Origin: Corallium rubrum
Lineage: Eukaryota > Cnidaria > Anthozoa > Scleralcyonacea > Coralliidae
Assembly (NCBI GenBank): GCA_964035015.1
Contig: OZ035997.1
Location: 83,628,769-83,692,768 of the forward strand
DNA: 64,000 nucleotides
Reading direction: 5' to 3'
Below the pieces are notes generated by a model. That model was not told the DNA's origin, did not search any database, and saw only the letters and a list, made by a program, of their open reading frames with translations. Made by a program: the position numbers and the translations under genes. Positions within the stretch are counted from its first letter, which is position 1. Each line of letters starts with the position of its first letter. Of this stretch, positions 40,071 through 52,335 are shown piece by piece.

Positions 40071-41590
40071 TCTCTATGATGAATATTCCACTACTACAGT
40101 CAATTGACTGAAAGTTGCATCAAATTCAACCATTAACTCCAAACAGCAGTGCTGTTGTTATATTATTTTGCAAGGCACCAGCCCACAGTAGCCCGAGTTC
40201 ACGCCTAGCGGGCGTCTTGTTTCCATTAATTTCGGGCCAATGTGTTCATGATTTCATCACTCGTCTATACATAAATTTAAGTGAACGCCATGTTTGGCCT
40301 AGTTTCCAGGTTTTGCTTGCAGCATGAATATACCATGGCTTATGATTGTTAAGAATAGGAGTATTCCAGTTATAAGAAGGTTTATCATTGGATAGCGCTA
40401 CCAGTGGTCTATCACCAATAGACCACTAGTAGCTTGGCCAATCAGAAAGCCGGATTTGTAATAGACCATTGGTTGATACTAATATCTAATATTCAATACA
40501 TGTATCTAGTTTTACAGGCTATAATGTTGTCAAACAACTAATCTTTTCAAAAAAAACAACAAAATTTTCACTTTAAATCCAGTGAAAAATTCGTTTAAAA
40601 TTAGTATTTCCCATTGGCAACCAGATACATTACAAAAAACATATGATCCAAAATGTATACATGTGGTAAAAAGAACAATTGGTAATGTTCTTGTTCAAAA
40701 GGTGTTCACTCATTCCCACATTCCCAATGCTATATCCAGGGGTGCTGACATGCTGGTACACGAGTTTGGATTCGCAAATACTGTACATAGGTGCCCAAAA
40801 CTCTATAAATCACCAGTAAAGCCCAAAATATGCCAGGTAGCACACTGCCAGAACCTTTGAAAGAGCTCTAAATATCATCACAACTTTACCATTGACAAGT
40901 GTGCTGAAAATATCTCAGGATATGACACTTACTCAATACTTGTAACCTTGTATTTGACATAATTATGTGGTTCATACCATCTTAAACCGACTTCTCAGAA
41001 TTTCAAAATTCTTCTGTGTCAAAGATAAGTGTTAAAAGAGTTAGCTTTATTCTAAGAAAAATGCCCCCCAGATGACAGCTATTTTGACAAAAAGTAAAGG
41101 CAAAAACACAACTCCCTTGATGCAATGCTAGAATGGGAATTGCCCATTGCCTACCAAAAAATTATTGGCCAATCAGAAGAAGGCCTGACGTTCATGACAT
41201 CAGACCTGATAAAGCTTCATTATAATAAAATTTATTATTCACAAGGAGTATGATACTAATTACAGGTACTTACATCAACCAGGATTCATTGTAAGCAACA
41301 ACTGTTATGGTCCTCAACCACTACTCATGGTTTCAAATTTACATTGTACCTGTATTACACAAATTCTGCACTTACTTCTGGCAAAATAGACAGAACCACC
41401 TTAACACTTTCCCCATCTGGTGTTAGCCACAGTAAAATAATAAAAGGCTACCATGGTAGGAAAGACAGTTTTTAACCCTTTTCTGACTAAGGTTCTTCCC
41501 TTGACAAGTAAAATCATCTAGCATTAGCCAAAGTAACTCTGTTCTTAGCCAGAGTAAAATACTAAGAGGCCACCACAGTAGGGAAAGGGG
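40071..41590. other. No gene recognised; degenerate repeat near 41.4-41.6 kb
   Basis: There is a short inverted repeat around GGTCTAT(CACCAA)TAGACC at about 40,410-40,432. Near the zinc-finger gene, TTAGCCA-AGTAAAATA-type motifs recur at about 41,427-41,470 and 41,550-41,590, suggesting an old tandem duplication. Open frames here resemble nothing I know. Confidence 0.5.
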
Positions 41591-42598
41591 TTAATGAAGT
41601 TCAGTCATGTGCTTTACCAATGCACTAGCTAAGTCAAATGTGACATCACATTTCAAGCATATGTACTGCATCCCATTTGGTTCTGTAGCTTCAAGTTCAT
41701 GGGTAAACAAATGTCGATCAAATACTTTACAATCAAAATTCATGTTACAGTAATTACACTTGAAACTTTTTCCTGTGTTATGTGTCTTTTGATGATTTAC
41801 AAAACTAGAACGACAGGAAAACGCTTTGTCACAGATATCACAAGTGTAAGGTTTCTCTCCAGTATGTGTTCTTTTATGATATTGTAAGCCACTTGAATGA
41901 AAAAATGTCTTCTCACAGACATCACATTTGAATGGTTTCTCTCCAGTATGTGTTCTTTTATGAGATAGTAAGCCACTTGACAGGAAAAATGTCTTCTCAC
42001 AGACATCACATTTGAAAGGTTTCTCTCCAGTATGTGTTCTTTTATGATATGCTAAGCCACTTGAATGAAAAAATGTCTTCTCACAGACATCACATTTGAA
42101 TGGTTTCTCTCCAGTATGTGTTCTTTTATGAGATAGTAAGCCACTTGACAGGAAAAATGTCTTCTCACAGACATCACATTTGAATGGTTTTTCTCTGACA
42201 GTATGTGTTCCTTTATGATATAGCAAGCTACTTGTCTGGGAAAATGTCTTGTCACAGACATCACATTTGAATGGTTTCTCTCCAGTATGTGTTCTTTTAT
42301 GATTTATTAAAGTACCTGAATGGTAAAATGTCTTCTTACAGACATCACATTTGAATGGTTTCTCTTCAGTATGTAATACCATATGACGTCTTAAACTTGC
42401 CAAACTGCCAAATGTCTTGGTGCAGGCTGGACACCTCTGAGACTTTTTACCATTCATGCTAGAACTCCTTTTCGTCAAGTCAGAATTATTACTCATTGTA
42501 GATTCTTCACGTTTCGGACAGCTTTTCCTCTTATCAACTCTCCCCACACAACCTTTTGATTTCCAACAAAATATGTGAAATATAAATCCGAAATTCAC
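41591..42598 (-). CDS. C2H2 zinc-finger protein, ten fingers
   Basis: The uninterrupted 335-residue frame is read from 42,598. An alternative start at residue 35 (about 42,496, context CTACAATGA) fits a compact protein better, and an upstream exon is possible. Ten C2H2 fingers begin at about residues 56, 84, 112, 141, 169, 197, 225, 253, 281 and 314, most joined by TGEKPF linkers. Finger pairs 4-5 and 6-7 are almost identical, which points to duplication of a two-finger module of 168 bp. The linker between fingers 3 and 4 has an extra residue (HTVREKPF), and fingers 9 and 10 are divergent. Such proteins usually bind DNA in the nucleus. No KRAB, SCAN or BTB domain is visible. It is the best candidate for a host gene in the window; the DNA target is unknown. 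Confidence 0.85.
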   Translation of the reverse strand: MNFGFIFHIFCWKSKGCVGRVDKRKSCPKREESTMSNNSDLTKRSSSMNGKKSQRCPACTKTFGSLASLRRHMVLHTEEKPFKCDVCKKTFYHSGTLINHKRTHTGEKPFKCDVCDKTFSQTSSLLYHKGTHTVREKPFKCDVCEKTFFLSSGLLSHKRTHTGEKPFKCDVCEKTFFHSSGLAYHKRTHTGEKPFKCDVCEKTFFLSSGLLSHKRTHTGEKPFKCDVCEKTFFHSSGLQYHKRTHTGEKPYTCDICDKAFSCRSSFVNHQKTHNTGKSFKCNYCNMNFDCKVFDRHLFTHELEATEPNGMQYICLKCDVTFDLASALVKHMTELH

Positions 42599-45483
42599 AA
42601 CACGTCAATATATATGCAATCCGCACAGAGGAGGTTGGACAGCTGCCGCAAAGCATCATGGTCCAAACGCTAAAATTGATAAATTATCGATTCATTTGCA
42701 TCTGACCGCCGACGAGGAATGAACTATGCCCGGTGGACTAAATGCGCAAAAACTTTTGAAAACTCGTCACAGTTGATCCAGAATTGTTAAATCTGATAGT
42801 CAGAAATATACGAGAACAATTCGTGGTTATCATAGACAATTAATATGATCAGATTGCGGATGGGCATTCAAGACTACTCAAGTTCCTTCGGATTCGACGC
42901 ATTTTATGTTACAATTAATAATGGAACAAATCAGAAACGAATTAGATGTTTACAACAAAGAAGGATTTGGTTGTGCTGTGCAACGTGTGATTCGTTACAA
43001 CTGGAGAAAAGCGTGAGGTGAGAAATCAACATTATTTGTTGTTTAGTGGTTAATGATTTCCCTCTCAAATGTTTCCTATTCTATACTACCTTATGATGCA
43101 TTTTCCGTGGTTTAATGTTTGCATTCTGCAGTATTACTGTAAACTTCTATAACTGTTGTGTGTAACAATTATCTGGATCAATTAGATACAACTATCATCC
43201 TTGGTTTGTTTGGGGTTTTCCCCCCGATTTTTTAACAAACAGTCTTGTTTCCTTTTATACTTTATACTGTACTTGTAGTATCCCAAATTTTATAAAATTG
43301 TGAATAAAGCTAGCTTAAAATTTATTATTCAATAACAATCTTGTATTTTTCTTTATAATTAAGGTGAATGAAAAATCGGGATAATTTATTGGATTGCCTC
43401 CAGAATCTATTGATAAATTTGGTATATAACTGGACTGGTCAAATATTTCTATTTTATCAAATAAAGGGTATTTCCTGTATCCTCAATATATATGTAAATA
43501 AGGAACTTGAATAAAATTAAAATGTCTTGTCTCAATATTGATCTTGGTCACTTCTATTCAATCAGGGCATTGTTACCATTTTAACATTGGTCCAACATTT
43601 TTGCAGTGAAGCAACCCCCCCCCCCCCCTGCCAAGAAAACATCAACTTTGGCCATTTAGAGATGACATCAGAAAAGTTACTGTATTAAGGTAGACATATG
43701 AATGAACTATAAGACAGACAATGTCCAGCCCAAGGGTGTCTGTCTTAGACATAGTTCATAGCACTCAAAGGCAAAGGGATGAATAATAGCATTTGGATTG
43801 TATAATAATATGCAAGATAATACTTCTGTGTTAAAATTTTATTAATTACGTCCACAATTATTATGCATTGCCTTATATAATTATACAACATGACAACATG
43901 CAAAACTTCAAACTACATATTATTTGAATGTTATTCAGTAAAAGAGAATCCATCAATTTATCATTGTAAAAATCCAGTTCAGATTGGTGCTCGTGCCTGG
44001 GCACTCAGTCTGAACACCACCAAAGTAAGTTCTTCCAACACTTACATCTGTACTGTATCTCTTCACGTCCTGTAAAAAATACAATGTGATATGGAGTTAT
44101 TAACTCTTCCATGTCTTAAGAGTTGACTGTACAGCCAATACCTAACTATTGTATTCACTTTGTGGGTACAACCCCCCCCCCCCCCAACCACTTGGAGTCC
44201 CCCTTTATAATTTTGCAACAAAAAAGACCTTTATCAGTAAACCTTTATCAGAAGACATGTGCCTCAAGGGTCATTTTAAAACTCTGCTCTGAAACAAGGT
44301 ACTTTTGAAAGTGTACACTTCCCCCTGGCACCCCATCAGCTTGCTTCCCACATCACTGACTCAGTTGAAATGGACAACTAGGGCAAAAGGGATAATAAGT
44401 ATTTGTATACTGAAAAACAATACGAACAACAAATTATAACAAATTAGCAAAAAATAAAAAAATACTACAACTACAATATATTATTCACAATAACAATGAC
44501 CAATAATAAACTACAAATAATCCACACATCAATTTTAATAATCATACTGCTGGCATGGAACACGTTATTTAATATATAAAAAATATCTATACATATCAGT
44601 TCTGTATACAGATATAGCAGATCTTTAAGAAAGTTAAGTACATTCTGTATGCAGGCCTGATATGTATACAATTTTTCCAGAATATGATGGTGTTTTTATA
44701 CAGCGACGTCAGCGTTTTGGACCATAAGAACAGACAAATACCAAATTTTACTATGTAATAATTGTCCACCACTCATTCTACACTTACTCTAAAGAATAAA
44801 GCTCGAAATATTAGGAAGCTTCCACAATTCATGAGAGAAAAACAGGCTTTAGTGGCGAGAGGCTCTCTTAAATTATTGGGCGCCATCTTAGCGAAAGCCG
44901 AAATACCATGGTCGGTTCAACGGCGAATATCTCGAAAACGGTGAGGGGATCGCTGGGGATCGCCTCCATAGCATCCAAGATTAGACATTTCTTTAACTTA
45001 TTACGCAAAAATTAGAGAATTCGAACCATGGGAATTCGAGATTTTTTGCTTTGAAGATTGTTGAAAAACCGGAAGTGGGGTCTTCGCTTAGCGCGACACG
45101 ACCTACATAAACCATCAAAATAAAGTAGAAAAATACATTTACCTTGCAAAATCCTGCAGATATGGATAGTCCAACAATATATGAAACCATATCACTGCTT
45201 TTTTAAAGAAAAAAATGAATGACAACAGCGTAATATTCGGTATTCTGAGTCCAATGCAAAATTTTCAGCCGATCAAGGATAAGAAAATAGCGCAATTTCA
45301 TTGGTCGACAATATCACGTGATAGCTGTCCTGTCTCCTCTGAATCCGCATAAACAAACACTGAGCCTGCGTTCCAATTGACCTGCGTGACAAAAAGATAA
45401 AAGCGCAGGAAAATATACTTCATTTACGGCCACATAACAGTGTTAGCTTTAGGAAAATATGAAAAAAAATATATTAAAATTGA
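42599..45483. other. Intergenic, no gene recognised
   Basis: AT-rich sequence with two poly-C runs (about 43,617-43,629 and 44,172-44,186). A short frame at about 42,921-43,010 is followed by a GTGAG that could be a splice donor, but there is no family match. A frame at 44,762-44,944 is also unrecognised. Confidence 0.5.
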
Positions 45484-46016
45484 GACCCCGTTCACACGAG
45501 TCCGGTATAGAAAACAAACGGAAAATGTGCTTACGTTCACACGGATCCGTCATAATTTGACGACGCTTTGAAGGTGTTCACACGAGTTCGGCACACTCTG
45601 GCAACGTGCCGATAGTAGCTCGGTTTACCACGGCGCGGGAATTGCCGCCACGATAGCTTCACGAGGTGATTGGTTTGTGTTCGAACGTTTCTGTGAGTTG
45701 TTTTCGGCTTTTCGCTCAGGTTTTGGTATGGGTGAGGTTATTCTCCACTCAGTTGATGTAGTGACGTCATTCCGACGATTCGTCGGAAAGCTTCGGTACG
45801 TAAAATCGGAAATAGACAAGTCAAGATGGCGGCGATTAAGGAGTGGAGTTATTTCCACTGACCTATATATTTAACTGGCCTGCGTGCTCCTATTACCTTT
45901 GAGTTAGGAAAGTGTCCGCATTTTCACTTTCAAAATGGCGGCATTTATGGGTCCTTTTGCTAATGGTGAAGGTCGCTGACCGATACCAAAGAACCGCAAG
46001 CATCTCTAATTCGTGT

Positions 46017-46372
46017 TGGACATGTTCGGTATTTCGCTTTTTTTAAGAAAACTAATATATTTGGTCGGATAAAATGTACGTATGTTGTAGCCAGATGAAT
46101 TATCTTTCTTCCAGTATATTTGATAGCTTCTACAGTGGTTTATTTCTTGAGAAAACATTCGGAGAAGACATTATAATATATACGGAAAAAACTTCAAAAT
46201 AACGGCCGCTATTATGATTTGGACATGTTCGGTATTTCGCTTTTTTTAGGGAAACTAAGCTATTTGGTCGGATAAATTGTACGTATGTTGTAGCAAGGTG
46301 AATTATCTTTCTGCCAATATATTTTATAACTTCTACAGTGGAGTATTTCTTGAGAAAACGTTCGGAGTAGAC
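46017..46372. repeat. Internal direct duplication, about 150 bp
   Basis: Both copies start GGACATGTTCGGTATTTCGC and continue through TTGGTCGGATAAA and TTTCTTGAGAAAAC with scattered differences. Confidence 0.8.
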
Positions 46373-46828
46373 GGACTAGTAGGCAAACTTTGTCGAATTT
46401 CTGCCAAGTCAGCATAATATCGTCCCGGTCTCGAGTTTGTGTGAACGAAATATTTCGGTGGTTTTGCCATGTATATTTAATATTTATGTTTGTTGCCGAG
46501 CGGCCCGGGATGTTTTCATGATAAGAGTCTCATTGTAGTTCTGAACAACGATAATAATAATATTCGTAGACAATTACTGTTTTAGCTTTAGACGTGCCGG
46601 CTGGCGGTACCGCACGAACACTTGGCAATAAAATAAACAAGACTGTCAATACACATGGTCATGGAAATCTACAAACAATGTTTTATGAAGTCGCCAGCTC
46701 TATAAAGAACCGCTGAAGATCACGAGAAAATCGTAAAGAAGCGAGGCGTACCGAGTTCTTCTTAGGGGCTGTTTACATAGTATTTGGTCAGACAAATAAT
46801 CCAGCAGGCCTCTTGAGTCGTTCCAACA

Positions 46829-46990
46829 CCAGACGATTTTATTCACCTCTGGGGAAGCCCTCGGACAGGAACGATTTATAAACTATCTCTCTAACTCTTC
46901 CCTGTCCGAATTGGTATTTGGTATTTTATTCTGGCTAACGCCAGACGATTTTATTCACCTCTGGGGAAGCCCTCGCATAGGAACGATATA
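46829..46990. repeat. 112-bp tandem repeat, about 1.5 units
   Basis: CCAGACGATTTTATTCACCT recurs at 46,829 and 46,941, a period of 112 bp. The same repeat appears at 63,886-64,000. Confidence 0.85.
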
Positions 46991-47520
46991 TTAATAAAGT
47001 AAGAAAATCGCTTTGTGTTTACATAAATATTCTGTTTTCCTACGATAAGTACATGTCAGTGGTCGCTACCATTAGCAGAAGGACCCATAAATGCCGCCAT
47101 TTTGAAAGTGAAAATGCGGACACATTTTTGACGCAGTCCAGTTAAATATATAGGTCAGTGGTTATTTCATTGAAAGGAGTATTTATAGGGCTACAGGAGT
47201 CATTTGGACATTTCCATTGAGGACTTGAGGTAATTACCATTATTTTGACTTGTTTTAATGTGGTTTAAAATTTTATTGCGATGTAATAACTGTTTTAAAG
47301 TAGAATAAACAGCCAGAGTTGTGCACAGCACAAATACAACTGTACAAGTAAGTACTTGCTTTGTGCCTTCAAACCTTCAAACTTTATCAGATTTGGAAAA
47401 AAAATATGAAAGGTTTACTGAGTACTTGTCTAGTTCAAAAAGCAACCTGATATTTGTAAAGACGTGTGCTATGAAATTATACATGTACTGTAATTTCCTC
47501 TATGTAGCTCCCAAGGGCTT

Positions 47521-47563
47521 ACAATACAATACAATACAATACAATACAATACAATACAATACA
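47521..47563. repeat. (AATAC)n microsatellite
   Basis: About eight units, interpreted as the tail of the minus-strand retroposon. Confidence 0.9.
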
Positions 47564-47575
47564 TTATTATATGGC

Positions 47576-48254
47576 AGCAGCGCACAGGGAGCCCATCTTG
47601 GCAGCACTTGGGCACCTGTGGCGGACTCGAAAGACGCGCGGGGGACTGTGGCAGGGGATTTAAAAAAAATACGGAAAACGGTTACCGGAAGCGAGGGAAA
47701 AACGGGGGAAAGGGGGGGAGGGAGAGAAAAAAATATAAGGGATGAAACACCAAACGTTCAACGTGGAATGTGTTCCGCAAGTAGCCAGGAGTCCCAGGAC
47801 ATCTCGTATCGTCGGGAGCCACCGTTGGAATACTGAAACCTACTGAAACTCAGAGTCAGATGAATGTGCAATAAATCAATAATCCTGAGACTTCCCGCTT
47901 TATCCGAAAAGCTTATCGTTGGATTTCGTAGCTATCCGAAGTGTCAACGATGACGTAGTGTCCTAGCTTACTTGCGGAACACATCTCTCGAAAATACGAT
48001 ATGTAATTTAGCTGCAAAATCACGGCTAAAAGGTGAGATTTTGCCTCATTTTGATTATATTTTGATAAATGAATCATTATCACAACTACTTCGCTCAATT
48101 GTCTTACAATTTTAATACCTATAGCCGCTTAAAACGATGTTCAAAACAAGGAAGAATTCGTGTTTCATCCCTTTATTATTTTCCTGAACACACCGATCGA
48201 GTGTGCCACAGCGTACCCACGCTCTGCCAAGATGGGCTCCCTGTGAGCAGCGCT
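47576..48254. mobile_element. Inverted-repeat element, about 0.68 kb
   Basis: The arms at 47,576-47,630 and 48,197-48,254 are reverse complements sharing CACAGGGAGCCCATCTTGGC. A second, inner complementary pair surrounds TGTTCCGCAAGTA (about 47,769 and 47,970). No gene and no clean target duplication were seen. Confidence 0.6.
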
Positions 48255-48803
48255 GAGAGGTCCGAATACGGAAATCCTGTAATTTGATTGGTTGATAAGC
48301 GGTCGGATATTTCCCGTATCCGCCCGCTCAGAGCGGAAGCTGCCGTTCGGGACCGTAAGTCAATTTTATAAACAAAATGGCAGTCATGTCAGTATATCGT
48401 CAACAAGATGGATTATAATTTTAGAACTACTCATTGTTGAAATATATCGTGCAGGTATGTTGTTAGAAACTTTATAAGCTTTCATTTGATGTATAGTTCG
48501 AGTTTCCACGTTTTGTGAAAGTTTTTAAAATGTCGAAAACGTTGGTTCGTAATAATATAACATTTACTTCTCACAAGTATTAGAATTTCAGATGATATTT
48601 TATTCAACTACTTAACGTACGATCTTGAGCAATATGTCAAACAAAAGCAATTGAAAAATACTATTTGGGGGTAGAAAGTTCAGGATTCTACCTCAACGGA
48701 AAGTACTTTAAAAATGGGAAAATGTCTGCTATTTTCGTTTAGTTCGCAAGAAAGATAGATCGAGTTTTCACAGAACGTTCATAACATTTATGGCCATATA
48801 ATA

Positions 48804-48964
48804 AACTACTTATTGACCTCGCTTGTTCGGTCTGTACTAGTGAAATATCGGACCTCTGTTTCTTGCACAGACCTCAACTCGCTGGGCTCGTCTCGGTCCG
48901 TACTAAAAAAACATCGGTCCGATATTTCACTAGTACAGACCTCACGCTCGGTCAATAAGTAGTT
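48804..48964. repeat. Foldback repeat, about 160 bp
   Basis: The arms read AACTACTTATTGACC inward from both sides, each with GGTCTGTACTAGTGAAATAT or its mirror. A central GGTCCGTACTA block recalls the foldbacks at 11,933 and 58,145. Confidence 0.75.
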
Positions 48965-49117
48965 AATATTTAATTGACCACTCCCCATAGGGAGAGTTAG
49001 TAATTTTTTATTACTTTGTATTATTTAGTACCTAACGTATTTACAATGTTAAAAATTAGATACAAGAAACATAATTAGAATACTGCAATATATGATATGC
49101 CTTATGATAAAGCTATC

Positions 49118-49351
49118 TTAGTAGGTCATTACATTTAATTTACATTTAAATTCCTGAATTGTCTCGCTTAGTTTTAGTTCTGGTCGTAATTCATTCCATA
49201 ATTTTGCAGTGTGATAATGAAAGGTTCTCTGACCTGTTGCACTTTTAAGAAGTGGAATGTTTAATTGATTAGCATTTCTAGTTGACCTTCCACTTATACT
49301 ACCTCTAGTTAAAAATTGAGAACTTAAATAAATAGGCACCATTCCAGTCAT
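49118..49351 (-). pseudogene. Non-LTR reverse transcriptase, C-terminal fragment
   Basis: A 77-residue frame ends at 49,118. It contains STRNANQLNIPLL, TGQRTFHYHTAKLWNEL and a final FKCKLN block. This is the conserved tail found after the reverse transcriptase of jockey/CR1/L2-like elements in invertebrates. The upstream catalytic part is missing, so this is a 5'-truncated copy. Confidence 0.8.
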
Positions 49352-51304
49352 GCATTTAAAAGTAAGGGTAGTGTCACGATAGTAAGGGTAGCATAATTTA
49401 TTTAAGGGGCTTATTTATTTTCCTTATAAAAGGGAGCTAAACAGAGCCTGGGGCTGCTGGGCGATATTTGGTTAAACTTAGCCATGTATTTTGCTGATTT
49501 ATAATGGTGAATCAGGGGCTGTGGAGCATTTCAGAGTGGAAGGGGCAGTCAAGTTGCAAAGATGTGTGTGTGTGGGGGGGGGGGGGGGGAGGGGTGCAGT
49601 TGTGTACGTTGCACAAGTCTAAAGTTCTAAACATTGTGTGCTATTTGATTGTGAATCAGTTTTTTGCAGCGAAGTATGTATTTCAAACTTTATAGATACA
49701 CATTTTCTATTTGAATAATGTCAGCTGAATAATATTATAAAGAACCACTCTATGCCCAGTATAAACAAATTAATATCAGGAAAGTGACCCCCTCACTCTG
49801 CAGTCCCTTTGAATGTAGTAGATCTCAGCGATGGCAGAAGATGTTTTATATTTTGGGTGTTTGTGTGTGGGGTAATTCATCAAATAATAAGGCATGGCAG
49901 TGCATTGTCCCATATTGTCCCCCCTTTGCATCATCGGTTCATGAATTTTTTTTGGACGAATCCACATAGTCCATGTGATCCCCCCCTTTGTGTCCACTTT
50001 CTATCATCAGTCCATGAAATATCTCAGTGATATCAGTGATATCAGTGAGATATCTCACATCCTGGTAAGAAAGATAGGGCTAAAAATTGACTAAAATTTT
50101 TTGTCACAATGCATTGCCGTGCCTTATTATTTAATGAATTACCCCCCCCCCCCCAATATATAAAACATTTGCCACCACTGACATATACTACATTCAGGGG
50201 CCGCAGAGTGAGAGGGGGGTCACTTTCCTGATATTAATTTGTTTATACTGGGTATAGAGTGGTTCTTTATAATATTATTCAGCTGACATTATTCAAAAAG
50301 AAAATGTGGATCTAAAAAGTTTGAAATACATACTTCGCTGCAAAAAGCTGATTCATAACCAAATAGCACACAGTGTTTAGAACTTTAGACCATTGCACGC
50401 AACTGCATCCCCCCCCCCCCCAATCGTTTCCATTTGACTGCCCATTCCACTCTGAAATGCTCCACAACCCCTGATTCGTCATTATAAATAAGCAAAATAC
50501 AGGGCTAAATTTAACCAAATATCTCCCAGCAGCCCCAGCCTCTGTTTAGCTTCCTTTCATAGGGAAAATAAAGAAGCCCCCAGGGGGGAAGGGGGCTACA
50601 TAGAGGAAATTACAGTAGTCTGAGTACATGTATAATTTCATAGCACATGTCTTTACAAATATCAGGTTGCTTTTTGAACTAGACAAGTACTCCGTAAACC
50701 TTTCAATTTTTTCCAAATCTGATAAAGTTTGAAGGTTTGAAGGCACAAAGCAAGTACTTACTTGTACAGTTGTACTTGTGCTGTGCACAACTCTGGCTGT
50801 TTACTCTACTTTAAAACAGTTATTACATCGCAATAAAATTTGAAACCACATTAAAACAAGTCAAAATAATATACACTTAATGTCTGCTCCCGAGGGAAAC
50901 AGTTAGTTTTGTTTTCCCGAGAGTCTTGATATTTAACTGTTTCCCGAGGGATCAGACATTAAGTGTTTTGTTATATAGCTTGAATTTCGCCGAATAATTT
51001 CGACGCTTATCAAGGGAAAGTACGCAAAAGACAAACGCTATTAAGACTTACCAAAACATTTCACCTGGCTCCGTAATTTCACTTCAACCAAACAAATATA
51101 AGTCTCAGAACAACAGAACAGCAATACACTTCTCCAGTTAATCTTCACACATGCTTTGAAGACCTATAAATATTCTTTTTTTCGTACCAAACAAGCTTTT
51201 GTTTATAGGATGCCGTGAAGAGTTCAAAGTTCTAGCGGTCAACAATTGAAAACTTATTGACTGAGCGGGCAATAAGTTCTCAATTATTGCCTGCTCGGTA
51301 GACA

Positions 51305-52335
51305 TTATACACTTGTTGACTGGCGCCGAGGGAAACATCGAGTTTTACGGACCCGAAGGCTTCAATGTCACCCAAGGGCTTTAGCCCGAGGGTGACATTG
51401 AAGCCTGAGGGACCGTAAAACTCGATGTTTCTCGAGGCAAAAGTCAACAAGCGTTTTGTTATATACCAAAGACTTTTAAAATACAAAATACAAAACTGCC
51501 TTGAAACTTGCAAACGGCGAAAAGACTTACTAAAACACTTTGACTTTGTCTTCGTAATTTCAATTCAAGTCATTCAACTAAACAAATACACCACACTCAA
51601 CACTAAGAACAGCTTTAAATTTCTCCAAGTGTTTTCAGAACTTCTTTGAAGATATGTATAGCAATTCTTTCTTTCGGAAAATGGACTATTTCGTACCAAA
51701 GAAGCTCGAAACAAGCCCTTGTTTTCAAAATGCCCGAAGAGTCCAAAGTTCTTGATCTGATTGCAATTGTGTATTCACGTGAACAACGCATGATTAAAGC
51801 GACGTCAGAGGGAAACATTGCACTGTTTCCTTCTTCGTTGTTGACGTCAGAGGGAAACAGTGCAATGTTTCCCTCGGCAGAAAGAAACACTGAGTTTGTT
51901 AAACAACACGTGACCATGATTTGACCAATAGGATTTCATTATTGGCAAAGGAAAGTCTTTGGTATATAACAATATACACTTGTTGACTGGCGCCGAGGGA
52001 AACATCGAGTTTTACGGACCCGAAGGCTTCAATGTCACCCGAGGGCTTTAGCCCGAGGGTGACATTGAAGCCTGAGGGACCGTAAAACTCGATGTTTCTC
52101 GAGGCAAAAGTCAACAAGCATTTTGTTATATACCAAAGACTTTTAAAATACAAAATAGAAAACTGCCTTGAAACTTGCAAACGGCGAAAAGACTTACCAA
52201 AACACTTTCACTTTGTCTTCGTAATATCAATTCAAGTCATTCAACTAAACAAATACACCAGACTCAACACTAAGAACAGCTTTAAATTTCTCCAGGTGTT
52301 TTTCAGACCTTCTTTGAAGATATGTATAGTTATTT
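51305..52335. repeat. Two direct copies of a hairpin-rich element
   Basis: About 51,307-51,655 and 51,970-52,325 are near-identical. Both start TACACTTGTTGACTGGCGCC and contain a hairpin built on GGGAAACATCGAGTTTTACG and its mirror. The first copy continues to 51,971 with a GAGGGAAACATTGCACTG hairpin and ends in a mirror of GTTATATACCAAAGACTTT (51,451 versus 51,953). Sequence matching 51,672-51,971 recurs at 58,259-58,560. Confidence 0.75.

Larger units (their letters stand above)
45855..47161. mobile_element. 1.3-kb non-autonomous element, CCACTGACCT ends, 6-bp duplication
   Basis: The inverted termini of about 110 bp start CCACTGACCTATATATTTAA. They are flanked by TTATTT exactly on both sides (45,849-45,854 and 47,162-47,167). 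The termini are related to those at 7,938-8,913. The interior contains two near-copies of a 150-bp segment (46,017-46,166 and 46,221-46,372) and a 112-bp tandem repeat. No coding region. Confidence 0.85.
47515..49413 (-). mobile_element. Minus-strand non-LTR retroposon insertion with AATAC tail
   Basis: The insertion interrupts the left palindrome arm; the right arm is continuous at the matching point (about 50,570-50,600). GGGCTTA occurs at both boundaries (47,515-47,521 and 49,407-49,413). At the left edge lies an (AATAC)n run, which on the minus strand would be a 3' tail. Near the right edge lies the C-terminal part of a reverse transcriptase gene on the minus strand. Together these indicate a 5'-truncated non-LTR element. 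Two further foldback or inverted-repeat elements sit in its 3' part. Confidence 0.7.

Noticed and set aside
40582..40860. A 92-codon open frame
   Set aside because: No recognisable motif, no upstream signals, and AT-rich surroundings; consistent with chance.
45625..45874. Overlapping frames on both strands near 45.7 kb
   Set aside because: They lie in the palindrome arm that mirrors the region upstream of the Harbinger partner gene; no domain is visible.
47321..47836. A 171-codon frame with a matching frame on the opposite strand at 50,546-50,788
   Set aside because: The match arises because both are the two arms of one palindrome. The longer frame runs into the AATAC tail and an inserted element.
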